From Zychaea mexicana (lineage: Eukaryota; Mucoromycota; Mucoromycetes; Mucorales; Lichtheimiaceae): a DNA stretch of 64,000 bases. The number at the start of each line of letters is the position of its first letter. The stretch's first letter is position 1. The notes under the pieces are model-generated. The model was given only the letters and a program-made list of their open reading frames with translations, made no database searches and was not told the DNA's origin. The stretch covers positions 39,831-103,830 of the forward strand of contig NW_026516805.1 in NCBI RefSeq assembly GCF_025766255.1, in the 5' to 3' direction. Below are positions 12,530-24,344 of the stretch, piece by piece. The position numbers were made by a program, and so were the translations under genes.

Positions 12530-13091
12530 ATTGAATTTGGCCACACAAAATTAAAACGGGCTACGATTTTGAAAATGGGCCACGTTATCCAAATTGAGCT
12601 ATCTGAACGAAATTGCTTGAAGTTGAGCCACACCATGCAAATTTAGGCGTAGCCATAGCAACAACGCTACAATGACTCTTACACACATATTTTTTGTCCC
12701 AGAAGTCAAAATGAAAATCATCCATTATGGACTACCAACACATAGTAAAATAGAGATGATCAAACAAAAAAAAATAGAGGGCATTCCCTTTTATTGAATA
12801 TGCTTATTTATAATCTTGTGTATTAGGTGTCAGTGCTTTGTGATAATATCAGACAATTGTTCTTGCTAATTTTGTAATGTACTCATGTGGGAGTAATAAG
12901 AGAATGTAATGAGACAAATGATGATAATAAAAAATGATAGTAAAATAACAATGATGAGGAAATGGTAATAATAATAAAAATGATAGGGCATATATGATAA
13001 TAGTAAAACAACCATAGATGATCATAGAAAATGGATAATAATGAAAATGATGCATAGAACTTCAGGTAGTGGGGTGTATAGGATGTGTGAA
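12530..13091 (+). repeat. Dispersed repeat, inverted partner at 61006-61513
   Basis: From about 12595 to 13091 the sequence recurs in reverse complement at 61006-61500, including ATGATAATAA-rich DNA and the stretch GAACTTCAGGTAGTGGGGTG. Its left part carries the foldback motif GGCGTAGCCATAGCAACAA, which also forms the arms of the MITE at 61415-61836. No coding sequence seen. Confidence 0.7.
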
Positions 13092-13134
13092 AGTAAAGCA
13101 GTCCAGCGGTGGAGGGAATGGATGCTGAAAGGAA

Positions 13135-13497
13135 TTAATTTGTATTTTTACGCGATTTTTTGACAGAACTAGAGGCGTTCGAGGATTGACCTTGGTTATC
13201 AGTATTGGGAGCAAATGATGGAGAAAGTAGACTTAGATTACCAGTTGCCAATGGCGGGACTCGGGTTTGACAGCACAAAGAATAAGTGTCATCGATAATG
13301 GCTTTTCCATACGAAGCTAGTTCTAGCAATGACACCATCTTCAAAACATAGTCATCATTGTCTGATGGGTACTCGAGTTCATCTGTTCGTCGAATTCTTA
13401 CAATATGACCACCAGGAATATCTGCATCTATTAAACGAACAGCATCACCTATTGTATTTGATTTGTTTTAGCGCACATATTCTCATCAGTCTTGTAC

Positions 13498-13564
<67 letters not shown>

Positions 13565-15179
13565 TTGCATACATACCATTTATGTTGTAACCAAGGATAT
13601 GAGCCTTATGTAAGAGTGAAGGACGACGGCTCACGATTTCGCTCAACATATCCTTGAAAACAAATGGGAGTTTCAACATAGAATCTTCGAATTCTTTTGT
13701 ATTATCTTTCGTAGGACCTACCTCTAATCCACCCAATTCAATACCCCTGCCAATATAAATTGTATCAAGTCTTCTACCAATCTTTTCACGTTCAATCTCA
13801 TCAACAGCAGATAGTTTGCGTTTTGAATTTAAGATTTTAGCATGAAAGGTACTTGTTTTTTCCTTTCTTTAAATAATAAAATGAAAATGAAAATTTTGTC
13901 AGCACTGAATATCCAAAGATTCTTTGCTTTTGACCAGCTTCATCCAAATTAAATTTTACACTCACCCCAATGCTTCAATGCCCGAATTACGGTGAATCGT
14001 ACTCAATAAGCTCCACAGATAATATAGTTTATCACTTTCCAACATATTTTGAGTAGGTGTACGCGTGCCAGGAGTAAAAAACGTTGCCGTTTACATCAAC
14101 GTCTGGGAAAGCCATGCAAGCAAAGGTTGTTCAATGGGATGATGATCAATGAGTCGTCTAAAGTTATAAGCATCCAAAGCAGATTTCTATATACATATTA
14201 TCACGACGATAACCGAAATAAGTTAATAATATTGAAATATACATGTGGTGTTGCCGTTCACATACACAGACTTACCAAATTTTCAATCTGCTCGAACTTT
14301 GGTTTGAGTTCGTCGTGTATGCATCGAAGGATAGGCTGGCCACTACTCTTGAGTTCCTCCAGCTCTTCCTTATTGAAATAATTGACCCAATTCAAATCAC
14401 TCATGTCAAGAATAAATGATAAAGTAGGACTGAAGATGAATTAGTGACTCATTTCGTTTTTTTTATTTCCCATGAACAATACTTACTGGACGTAGGTAAG
14501 AGTGGCAACGAATTCACGCATTTTTCTTTTGACTAACCATAGTGTCTTTTTTTCGAGTGTGGCTTGTTGTTTGGTTGCCTTTAGCACCCAGCATGTGTTT
14601 TCATCTCGTATCAATGCATCATACACTTTCAATACCTTGTCACGGTCAATGGTCGAAAGCTTGGTTTTTAAAGTTGGACAAGTAGAGGACGAGGAAGAAG
14701 AAGGGGATGAGGAGGAAGAGGATGCTACTGGTGCCGGAGTTGATCGTGATTTTACTGGTGCTGATGTGTTGTCTTGACGTTCAATATTGAGCTTGTTTTC
14801 AATACGCTTCCATGTTGGCTTCGCGTTATCCTAACCATATTATGCAAATAGTGTTAGTAGCGTATTATTCGCCCGAAGTTATCTTGTCATCAATCTTTTG
14901 CATTTACCAGTCATATTTCCAAGATTGTTGGCACAATTTTGAATGTCCTTGATCTACATTGCCTTATAATCAAAATTCACACCAAAAATAAAGACTGCTT
15001 TGAACGATTTCAGTTTCCATGGCATCTATAACAGACTGAAACAGAACTGGCCCATTCTCTTTCATACGACTCAATTGAGAACAGATCGCTGGTATATTAT
15101 ATTAGTCCTTATTATTTTTAATATTTCATTGAAGGAGCAGCATTATATTACCTTCGAGTCTTTCACTATTATCAGTCAT
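13135..15179 (-). pseudogene. Multi-exon gene of unknown family, one in-frame stop
   Basis: Minus-strand blocks with matching splice signals: MTDNSERLE from 15179; a short exon with SQLSRMKENGPVLFQSVIDA; an exon with DNAKPTWKRIENKLNIERQ, a Ser-rich linker and STIDRDKVLKVYDALIRDEN (acceptor CTAAC...TTAG near 14831, donor GTAAGT near 14490); SPTLSFILDMSDLNWVNYF ending at a GTAAGT donor; ALDAYNFRRLIDHHPIEQP, a TAA stop, then TATFFTPGTRTPTQNMLES; STFHAKILNSKRKLSAVDEI and LPFVFKDMLSEIVSRRPSLL; and a last exon GDAVRLIDADIPGGHIVRIR to the stop at 13135. The intron before the last exon carries an ATT microsatellite. The in-frame TAA and an uncertain early junction suggest decay, although an undetected intron could remove the stop. 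The composition is host-like rather than AT-rich TE-like. Function unknown. Confidence 0.55.
13499..13565 (+). repeat. ATT microsatellite, about 22 units
   Basis: Uninterrupted ATT trinucleotides inside a probable intron of the minus-strand gene at 13135-15179. The poly-leucine reading on the plus strand is an artefact of this repeat. Confidence 0.95.
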
Positions 15180-16918
15180 GTTTGACGCTGGGATGTTTGT
15201 ACAGGCAATACATTAGCAAAAGGAATAGTTTAAAAGTTACTATGCGCCACATCGCTCTGACCTTCATCAAATTCCTGGAAAAAAAATCAACTCCACTAGA
15301 GAGTGATTGTACCGGAACAACATCGACCATACTGTTATATAGAAAAATAAGCCAGTAAATAAATATAAAAATATACGAGACGGGTTGTTTTTTTTATTGA
15401 AGAGATAGAGAAAGATAAAAAAAAAATAGGGAAAGTTAAACTCTACCCTTGCTGCCAAAGATACCTTGACCATAAACAATAATACATGATTATAACTAAG
15501 ATTCCACTAGTGAATGATATAAAGAATACAATAAATCAAAAGATCTTAAATTCATGAGCACAAAACAAATTGTCGTTAAATATGTAAAGCAGGAATTAGA
15601 GATCCGTGTTGGTTTTTGGGTAATAAACAATATAAAATGCAGCAACTTTTCTTGAACAGGTGGATGAGAATCATGATAGAGTACCCAGCAAAAAAAGATG
15701 GTGTGTGAGCCATGTGTATGAGAAATATATCACTGCTGGATCCACCCTATTTATTTTCATCAACACGTCACAAAAACAAGATACCCACACTATGATCAAA
15801 TATCTTCAAATCGACCACCACGCTGTCCAGGTTTCACCAAACGCATTGTTCAAGATTTTTTTTTATTTATGATTCAACCTTGGGTCAACTACAATTACGT
15901 GATCAACAGCAACATAATTACATCCAATACCCTACACTTCAAAACTGACTCAAAGATGACCTTAACAACAACCATTATGTCTTTTTTCCCTTCTTCACAC
16001 ACTTTTATCAACCACCACATCAACAAACAATTAATCATCACCATTCACTTGAACTTATTAATTATCAACCATTCACCACCACAGCCACATCCAACATAAT
16101 GCTTCAACAATGGTCTACAAAAAAAATATTGACAAAATCATAAACAATAAACTTCTACTTCACTAATTTTACCTCAGAATTGGAATTTTTTTGGTCAACT
16201 CCTATAGATCACTATGTACGTAATTTACTCTTTCGAATATATCATCACAAATTACCAACATCAGCTTTAACACATGCTTTCAATCATCCTTTCAGTTTAA
16301 TACGTATATGCCAACTCTCATAGAAAATAATATACATTTTCTTTTCTTATGTCCATCAAAATATCAAGTATGGAATTATTATAGTTTCATGATCCTGTCC
16401 TTCGACTTTTCTTCATTTCTTCTTTACAGGAGATCCTGCTTCTTCAATCTTCTCACACACAAATTTATTATTAATTATTTCTTACACTCTTTTACATATA
16501 TGGCGTGCCTATTAGAAATTTATTTTCCAGGACATTCCTTTTCTTCCAAAAAAGATTGCAAATTCAGCGATTGAACATATCAACACTCTTTTATTATAAA
16601 TAGTTCTTATCTTTCTCTTTTATTGCAATTTTTTTTCTCTTCCGTTGTTTATATATTAGCGGCCTTAGAACCCCTCTTCATCATTTTGTACCATTTACAA
16701 TAAGAATTTTGAGGGTAAAACCTCTATATAAAAAAAAATGACCAAACATCTTAGTACATTTACAAAGCCTCCATTCCACCTACTTACAACGATATTAAAT
16801 CTTACATAACATAATAACTCAGATATTCTCAATCTCAGAGCTTATGCCTTAGTCTTAACGTGCCTGATGAAACTTTTGTTTTTTTCTTCAATAATAATCA
16901 GGATTTTCGAAAAGTACT
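15180..16918. other. Gene-free AT-rich stretch
   Basis: Only short low-complexity frames are present, rich in Ile, Asn, Phe and Leu. I see no splice-consistent coding blocks or repeat ends. Confidence 0.45.
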
Positions 16919-17146
16919 AGTAATGCACATCAGATGGCCTTGGTGGTACCGTCCTTATAAGATGTTCCTCTCATGGGTGTATATTATGACCTACTTTCGG
17001 AAGTCCGAGTAATGCACATCAGATGGCCCTGGTAGTACCGCCCCAACAAGATGTTCCTCTCATGGGTAGCGCGTTTTTTCTTAACACATCGCATTTGTCA
17101 GATGGCCTTGGTGGTACCGTCCCAACAAGATGTTCCTCTCATGGGC
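16919..17146 (+). repeat. Three-copy repeat, ~46-bp core
   Basis: The core CAGATGGCCTTGGTGGTACC followed by an AAGATGTTCCTCTCATGGG end occurs three times (about 16931, 17009 and 17098) at 78-89 bp spacing. The first two copies also share the upstream AGTAATGCACAT. It sits about 150 bp outside the 5' end of the DDE-chromodomain element. Confidence 0.75.
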
Positions 17147-17299
17147 AGGGCTTTGTGTTTTATCTACCTTTGAAATAATAACAATTGTTTTTTATGGTTT
17201 CATTGATTGAGTTACTGTCTTTTCTATAAAGGGAAGTATGCAAAACTTTCATATTAACATTACACAACATTTGTTTATAATTAATTTACTTCATACTTC

Positions 17300-18206
17300 T
17301 AGGGAGGATGGTTACTAGTTGAAGTTTTTCATCTAAACTAAGGTCAGTAAAATATTTAAGGTTCACAAAAATTCTTCATGTTTACAAAATTATTATATTT
17401 TTAAAAATTGAATATAAAAAAAATTGAATTTTAATTAAATATAAAAAATATATTACAATAGATAACCAACAAATAGATGAAAAGATTAATAATGAAGTTA
17501 ACAAAATTATTGTTAATAAGTGGGAATTTTTGGAATATAACTGGCCAATTGCTAATTATAATTACAAGCATCGTACAGAATTAAAACATATTAAAGGTAT
17601 TGATGGTTTAAAAAAGATTTTAGTAGATAAACTTGGTCATATAGCTGTTTTTTTCTTTTGGTTGTTTTATATACTAGCTGTGAATATCCTGGCCCTTATT
17701 TTGAAGTTGAAAAAGGTTTATTTTTATTATATCATTTAGTTTCTTGTGTTTCTGGTATTGAAATTAATAAGTTTATCCCGCAAACATCATTTCACAAATA
17801 TTATAAAAAGTTTTGGATAGATGAAGATAACTATAAAAGGTTAAATAAAATTGTTAATGATTCTATGGAGAATATGTTTTCTTCTTTAACTTTAAGAATT
17901 TTATCTTCTTATAAATATAATTTACCACTTTTTAAACACATAACTTTTATAATAGATGGTCATGATTCAAGAATTAACTATGTTAATACTGATATAAAAC
18001 ATGAAAGATTATGGTCATATAAATTTAAAAAAAATGGAGTTCGTACACAAATTATTAGTGATATTAACGATATGATTTTATATGCTTCCAAAAGCGATTA
18101 TTATTCTGATAGTTCTGTTGGAAGTATGTTTTTGAACATGAAATTATATAGAAAAATATCTAAACAAGATGTATTGGCAACAGATGGTGGTTATACTTTA
18201 TTTGTT
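17300..18206 (+). pseudogene. DDE-chromodomain element copy C1, 5' half of transposase
   Basis: N-terminal and first catalytic part of a DDE_Tnp_4/Harbinger-like transposase. The start codon is lost: ATAGATAACC at about 17460 stands where copy C2 has ATGGATAACC. The frame shifts in the T-run near 17650, then continues through KGLFLLYHLVSCVSG, a helical block, and FIIDGHDSRINY (candidate first Asp) to ATDGGYTLFV (candidate second Asp), where it stops abruptly. The missing C-terminal half resumes at 59090. The eight bases before the break (18199-18206, TATTTGTT) are repeated at 59090-59097. The sequence before the ORF (TAGGGAGGATG from 17300) matches the 5' end of copy C2. Codon use is far more AT-rich than in neighbouring TE genes. 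Confidence 0.75.
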
Positions 18207-18755
18207 GGTTACCGCCTAATATAGGAACCCTGGGGTTTCCCAGCGTTCACGTGACGTTACACAAATAAAATTTTGCATCAAAGTAGCCAAGACAATAGGC
18301 TGTTTATTGGTGTAATTTTTGTGGCTTAGCGGTACATATTCGGGGAGCAATTAAACTTTGAAGTAGAGTAAACATTACCTATACTTTTTACTAGTGATAT
18401 ATCAATAGTTAATACAGAGAAATGTCCAGACTAAGCTATTTTATTGATAGAAGATATATAAAACTAAATTGTTATAAGAAAAAACTGCAAGGGATTGAAA
18501 TATAAATGAGATAATAATATAGGGATATAGAAGCATCTAGTATAACTAAAGACCAAGGTCATTATCACTAGGGAAAGAAGGAAACCTTCTAAGGAGAGAC
18601 AATGGGATCACCCTATATCGTGGCGCCTCCTGTTAGGGAGTAACTACACTTGGACCTTGTTCCCTATTGGTGAGCGGAGGTAACCATTCACTTTAAAATA
18701 GACTCTATATATTAGTAAAAGAGTATGAATTGTTATAGAAAATAAATAGAGATAA

Positions 18756-20142
18756 TTACCTATCATCAGAGTCTCCTGATGGATCGTCTGATTCAGAGCT
18801 AATATTATTGCTCTCCTCTTCTTCTTCTACATTACTAGGGACTAATTCCATCATATTGAAAGGGCCATTATCAGCTGGATGTTCGTACTGTGTATAGTCA
18901 CCTGGAACCCTAGTCGGGAGAGAGTCTAAAACAAATTCAGTGTTCTCATCACTAAGCCTCTCAGAAGAGAACTCAGTTGCAGAAAGGCCTTGTAAAAGGG
19001 CACCCCACAGCTCATCTTGATGCTTTCTACGCCATAGGAATTCTAAAAGCTTCCATGGGTAAGCAGAAACTGTGCGGTGGCGGCGGCTGATTTGTTGCTT
19101 AACAACTGCCCAAAACCCTAATATTAACTATAGTTAGTAGAGAGCTCACTATCTTTTAAAGAAAAAAGTATAAATATAGATAAATATTACCTTCGATCAT
19201 ATTCGTATTGTACAATGCAGAATCATCACCAGAATTACCAGGAGCATGGTCAGTAGTCGTATAGCCTATGCTATGGTTGACGGTATGATGTGTAAAATTT
19301 CTGTCCTCTATATCGCCTATACGTATATACGGCGCATGACAATCAGAGATGATGGTGGTACCAGGACGCACATACTGCTTAATAAGTGGCAATAGTGTAT
19401 CACCCGTACGATCCGGCACGATGGTTAAGAATGCCTTCCCAGCTCGGCCATTACGATTTTCGATCATACCAAAGACCCAGACACCTTCAACACGATTGCC
19501 TTGATTATATTTCCGTTTACCGAACTTGCTTTCATCAATTTGTACTTCAGTGACGCCCTCACCACCTGTTTAAAAATATATTTGATTAATGACAACAATT
19601 ACCCAAAAAGCATCATCAATAAAAAAAGAAATAAATGCGTTACCAAGCATGAGATCATCATCTGTGATATCCTGAAGTATAACCTGATAGACATCAAAAA
19701 TGATTTGTGATGTAGTATCCCGGTGGAGCCCTGTCAACGCTGTGAGTGTTGTAACAGAAGCTCGTGCGATAAAGGTGTACAAGATGAAAAGAATCATCCG
19801 TATATCAGCCTTCCGGTTGTAAAAGTAGCTGCCAGTAGTAATGCTTTTGGATGACCGACCACAAGGACAGCTACGCGAGCAGCGCCATTTCGGTCGTTTC
19901 CAACTAGGGGGCCAGTAAAGTTCCATAGATGAACCCTCATCACAGACCATGGTAGTACTGAACACATTGTTATTAACCAAAAAACTAAAGTAAGGAGATT
20001 CTCCTTAAGTCAGTACATATATTTATAAAAACACCACATTTTACAAGGACACAATTTCAACAACATAAAGATATACTTACGTCAAAGCTTCATGATGGTC
20101 TGGAATAGTAGCCATAAAGTCAAGAATGTTTGGAAGAGCCAT
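18756..20142 (-). CDS. Merlin-superfamily (ISXO2/IS1595-like) transposase, four exons
   Basis: Exons 20142-20081, 19984-19644, 19565-19191 and 19117-18756 join with GT-AG introns and correct phases to give 379 residues without internal stops. Order: MALPNILDFMATIPDHHEAL; a zinc-ribbon-like region with WPPSWKRPKWRCSRSCPCGR; helical ILFILYTFIARASVTTL and TGLHRDTTSQIIFD; then the DDE core with EVQIDESKFGKRKYNQGNR (Asp), GTTIISDCHAPY (Asp) and TNMIEGFWAVVKQQISRRHR (Glu). The tail is acidic and ends in a TAA at 18756. The gene points toward the left terminus of the element that encloses it. All catalytic residues look present, so the protein could be active. ISXO2-like DDE is a family I recognise by motif; no search was run. 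Confidence 0.85.
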
Positions 20143-20289
20143 AGTTAGATGATACAGAATATGAAGAACGTAAGTAAAAAAGGGATAATGAAAATAGCAA
20201 TGAACTAAACTGAAAAATATTGGTGCCTTTATATAGTTTTTTAACAGTGAAGGTAATCTTACTAGATATATCACAGCATATTATTGCTG

Positions 20290-20961
20290 TTGTATCTTCT
20301 TAACTTTATTGGGTATGGATTATTGCATATAATTGTTTATTTTGATTTTGCATGCATCCTTTGTTTACTCCGTACATGCATTTATATTCCTCTAATCCTT
20401 TGCTAGTACTATAACTATTTGTTTCTCTTTTCCTTGCATCTTTTGTTTATACATACATATAATGTGTTGCTGCAATCTGTTGATGCTATCTATAACTACC
20501 TACTTCTCTTCAATATCTTTTATTTATTATGTACATGCATTTGAGTGGCATCAATCCTTTGGAGCTATCTTTAACCATTTACTTTGCTTTTCCATAATCA
20601 TAGGTTATTCATGTTTGGATCTTATGTGCTTATTTGAAACTATTTATTTCTCGTTGCATGCATTCTTTGTTTACTCTATACATTGCACTTACACTGTTCG
20701 GGTCCTTGTATGTTTATCTGGAACTATTTACTTCTCTTTATATGCATTATTTTTTTACTCTATACATTCTATTAACGCTGTTTGAGTCCTTGTGTGTTTA
20801 TCTAGAACTATTTATTTCTCTTTGCATGCATTCTTTGTTTACCATATATATGCATTGATTCTGTTCTAGTACTTTAGTGCTGATCTAGAACTGTTTATTT
20901 CTATTTTGCATGCATTCATTGTTTACTCCATACATATGTTTATATTGTTCGAGACCTTTTG
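20290..20961 (+). repeat. Degenerate ~84-bp minisatellite, left part
   Basis: About seven imperfect units with the core GCATGCATTCTTTGTTTACT and GAACTATTTATTTCTCTTTG. Because 84 is a multiple of three, one frame gives a repeating 28-residue pseudo-protein; I do not regard it as a gene. The array continues at 57676 beyond the second mariner-like copy. Confidence 0.75.
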
Positions 20962-21680
20962 TATGGTGCATACTGACTTGAATCGTTAATATATTTGAAA
21001 TACCGACCCAAAAAAAGAAAGTGTATCAGAGTTGTCCAAAGTGAATTTTTTGAGATTCTGACCAGCAAGATGTGTTTAATAGCATATTATAAGCATTTCT
21101 TACTCGTTACTTTATGAAAAAAGGTGTTTTAGAGAGCCCTGATAGCCATCAAAGTTTTGTCGGAATATGAAAATTTACTATGTAGACCCAAGAATTCGAC
21201 AAGGTGGGAGGGGTAGATCAGTGAGGTGATGTAGGCTATTACAGCCTGTGTAACATTGTATTTGTCATGGTTACACAAACATGTTATCCTCATCATTATA
21301 CTGCTTTTTTACAAGGGTTGTGTTTCCCTCATTGATACTCGCTCATTGTGGTGAAACTACACTACTTTGAGTTTGATCCAAATAACTCAACCCATTCCAT
21401 CTTCTTCGTAACCATTAAAATGCAGTAGAGAGAACACCACACACATGGATGAATCAAATATTACATAATTAGCACCATATTGATAATCTCTCAAACATGG
21501 ATCACAATCGAAAATGACTCAGGACCAACTATTGTCAATACTTCGTTGCAATATAATATCGATAATCTCTTAAACATGAATCAGAATCGAGAATCATAAC
21601 TCAGGACCAACCATTGTCAGTACTTAGTTTCAATCTACATTATCTGAGTTGAGCGAAGTGTACCTGTCAAAGAGCGGATA

Positions 21681-21920
21681 CTAATTCCAGCACAGACAAA
21701 AGTGAGACTTCACCAAACAAGGAACGCACTGATCGAGGCAAAGATCACTCTTTACAATCGGAAGACAACGTCTATTATCATGGCCGACAAACTCAACCTT
21801 CCCATCCTTCTTCATCTTTGAAACATCCGAAACCCGGCATGTCCGCGATCCATTTATCAGTTCATCCGAACGGAAGTTTTGATAGCATCTCCAACAGTAT
21901 ATAAAGGGTTGTGAATTCAT
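21681..21920 (-). CDS. Small Cys-rich ORF divergent from mariner-like transposase (copy A)
   Basis: A 79-codon frame kept in both element copies, starting 97 bp upstream of the transposase ATG on the other strand. It reads FIYCWRCYQNF, GSRTCRVSDVSK, EFVGHDN, then CLPIVKSDLCLDQCVPC and a C-terminal SHFCLCWN. The CxxC...C and CxxxxxxxxxCxxxCxxC spacing would suit a small zinc-binding protein. Conservation between near-identical copies is weak evidence of coding, and the putative transposase TATA box overlaps its 5' end. It could be one exon of a longer accessory gene or fortuitous. Confidence 0.3.
   Translation of the reverse strand: MNSQPFIYCWRCYQNFRSDELINGSRTCRVSDVSKMKKDGKVEFVGHDNRRCLPIVKSDLCLDQCVPCLVKSHFCLCWN
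21897..21906 (+). promoter_or_regulatory. Putative TATA box of the mariner-like transposase
   Basis: The sequence AGTATATAAAGG lies about 115 bp upstream of the transposase ATG at 22017 and is unchanged in copy B (about 55220). Confidence 0.4.
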
Positions 21921-22016
21921 TCAATAAAAATCATCTCATATTTGACTCTCACTGTATTTTCATATTGTCTCTTATTCAATCTTTTACTCTATCCACAACC
22001 CACGTTTATCACACCC

Positions 22017-24147
22017 ATGCCCCCTCCAAACAAGCGACAAAGACGCGCCAAAGAACAGCGGAACAATACCACTTACAAGCATTTTGGATCCATTTCACCG
22101 TTACTTGAGGATCGCACTGTGCAAATCCCGATTGTTGAAGATCAGGAACTTGACGATTTCGAGATACTTGCATCAATCGACGATGAACCTGATTCGACTG
22201 CTTCTATACCTGATTTTGGTATACGATCGAGTAATGAAGTGTGCTCACGTGGCCCATACTGGGGAAATGGAAGAACGACAAAGTACTACCGGCAGCAAAT
22301 AGCAGCAAAGAAGGCAAATGGGTCTTACCGTATTACCGATTTCATGCGTAGCACTGCTGAAACAACCGACACAGAAGCGTCGCAAGAGACGACAAGTGCC
22401 AATGAAGAATGGATAGAGTCGCTGCTCGACTACAAGCCGATGATGACTATGGAAGAAGCATGCGAACGGCTGGAACCTCTCGTTGTTCCCCGAATGAACA
22501 TTAAGAAAGAGGCGGAAAGGGGCTTGAATGACTTTGAGCTGAGAAAATACATTGCGGTCCATGCGTATTTCCGCGAACGCGTTGGAGGCAAAGGAGCAAT
22601 AGCAGCATCCGAAATAGCAGCTAGGATTGCATGGATATGTCCATCCAAGTATTATCGACCCATGGTAATTCGATGTTTTTATGCCAAACAGTATCTCGAG
22701 ACTGGCCGCATTTCACCACATCAGCAAGGCAAACACGTCAAGCGATTATCACTTCTAAGTGATGAAGACGTGGCTGAAGCAGCACAGCATTGGCTGAAAG
22801 AAACAAAACCACAGCATAGAGACTTGCCAGAATTGTTGAAGTTTCTGAACGAGATTGTCATTCCGACACTCCTTGGACTTCCAGGACAAATATCAGCTTC
22901 TGTCCTAAGCAATTACCTTCATGAATGGGGCTACAAGTATCGTACGAACAAAAAGGACGTTTACGTCGACGGTCACGAGCGCAAAGATGTGGTGAAATAT
23001 CGTCAAACGTGGGCAGCACAGATGATTGAATATAAGCAATTCATGGAAACGTATCCTGAAGGGCAAGAGCATGTCATCCAAGAACCTCGGCTACGGAAGG
23101 ACAAAGGAAGATTGTCATGGTAACCCATGACGAATCAACCTTCTACTCAAACGATGGCAAAACTGATCTTTGGCTCCATGAAGGTGAAAATCCAATCAGA
23201 AAGAAGTCTCCAGGAGGATCAATCATGGTTAGCGAGTTCCAGTGCCCATGTCATGGAACCATGAGGATCAAAGGTTGGAAATCACGGAAGTTCTTTTTCG
23301 CAGGTGTGAACCGTGATGGCTACTGGACCTCAAAAGATATGCTGGAGCAGCTAAAAGAAGATGCCATTCCTCTCTTTGAGCGACTCCACCCTGACTGCCA
23401 GGCTTTGTTTGTATTCGACCAGTCCAGCAACCACAATGCCTACGGAGCAAGTGCAAAATTAGCAAGCAAATTTACCTTGAAGGACAAAGTGCTAAAGGGG
23501 ATCGAAGAAAGAGTTATCTTACCTGGCAAGTACACCGATTTTAACGGCGAACAGAAGATACAGAACTTCTATATTTTGCAAAAAGAAGTAGTCAAGACAA
23601 AACGTGGTCCAAAAGAGGTCCGAACCTGGATTCAAAAAGGACTTAGGACTATACTGGAAGAGCGTGGTCTTGGTCGTTGGAGTGAATTCGAGGCAAAGAA
23701 ACAACATTGGATAACCAATTGCAAAGCTCCTCCAAATGAGTACAATGACTGCTGCCCCTTCCATATGCTTCAAGCTCAACCTGACTTCGTTGCCCAAAAA
23801 ACGATGTTGCACGAAGCTGTACTCAAGGCAGGCCATCTCTTTGCATTGTATCCGAAGTACCATTGTGAAACCAACTGGATGAAAGATACTGGGGCGCGTC
23901 GAAACGTATTGCAAGAAAAGAGTGTAATTACTCTTATTCTTCCTTAAAAAATAATCTCGATGGCTATCTTGATCGCACGTCTCCTCCTGATGATCCTCCT
24001 TTGGCAATACGTCGATACTACAACCGTTGCTGGCGTTATATCCAAGCATACAAGGATATGAAAGACGATCGTGAAGCTGCCAAGATCGTAGAGAAATTTA
24101 CTTCTAGAAGTTACAAATCCCACCGCAGAATTGGAGCAAGTGATTAG
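22017..24147 (+). pseudogene. Mariner-like DDE transposase, copy A, two 1-bp deletions
   Basis: Same gene as the intact 710-residue ORF of copy B. Relative to B it lacks one base near 23094 (GGCTACGGAAGG against GGCTACTGGAAGG) and one near 23879 (ACTGGATGAAAG against ACTGGATTGAAAG), so the frame is lost twice, the second time exactly at the catalytic Glu region. The total length is 2 bp shorter than B, as expected. A few missense changes also distinguish the copies. Confidence 0.9.
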
Positions 24148-24344
24148 TTTTTATTTTTACCTCTGTTATTTCTGACTTCCATAAATAAATGAGTATAGCT
24201 ATCGATCATGTAATTTCCTGACCAGTGCAAACATAGAGTATGATATATGAAGAAACATATTGGGTATTTCGGGTGCAAATTTAGCCGCGGCGTTTCAAAA
24301 ATTCTCAATTTTCGACAGCTCACGGTTTAAGTCAGTATGCACCA

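Larger units (their letters stand above)
20964..24344 (+). mobile_element. Mariner-like element copy A (3.4 kb)
   Basis: The termini TGGTGCATACTGACTT and AAGTCAGTATGCACCA are perfect 16-bp inverted repeats flanked by TA. The copy contains a transposase gene with two single-base deletions and a small divergent Cys-rich frame. It is nearly identical to copy B (54286-57673), except for a short diverged stretch just upstream of the transposase ATG (21920-22000). Confidence 0.85.

Noticed and set aside
13329..13613. Plus-strand ORF with a poly-leucine tract that looks like a membrane segment
   Set aside because: It is a translation of the ATT microsatellite inside an intron of the minus-strand gene.
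16919..17146. CRISPR array
   Set aside because: Only three repeats, eukaryotic context, spacers of unequal length and AT-rich like their surroundings, no cas genes.
20462..20858. Plus-strand ORFs with repeating 28-residue hydrophobic units
   Set aside because: A product of the ~84-bp minisatellite, whose period is a multiple of three; no start context or splice support.
22245..24049. Minus-strand ORFs (up to 176 codons) across the mariner-like transposase, repeated in copy B
   Set aside because: They recur only because the element is duplicated; they oppose an intact 710-codon gene with catalytic motifs.
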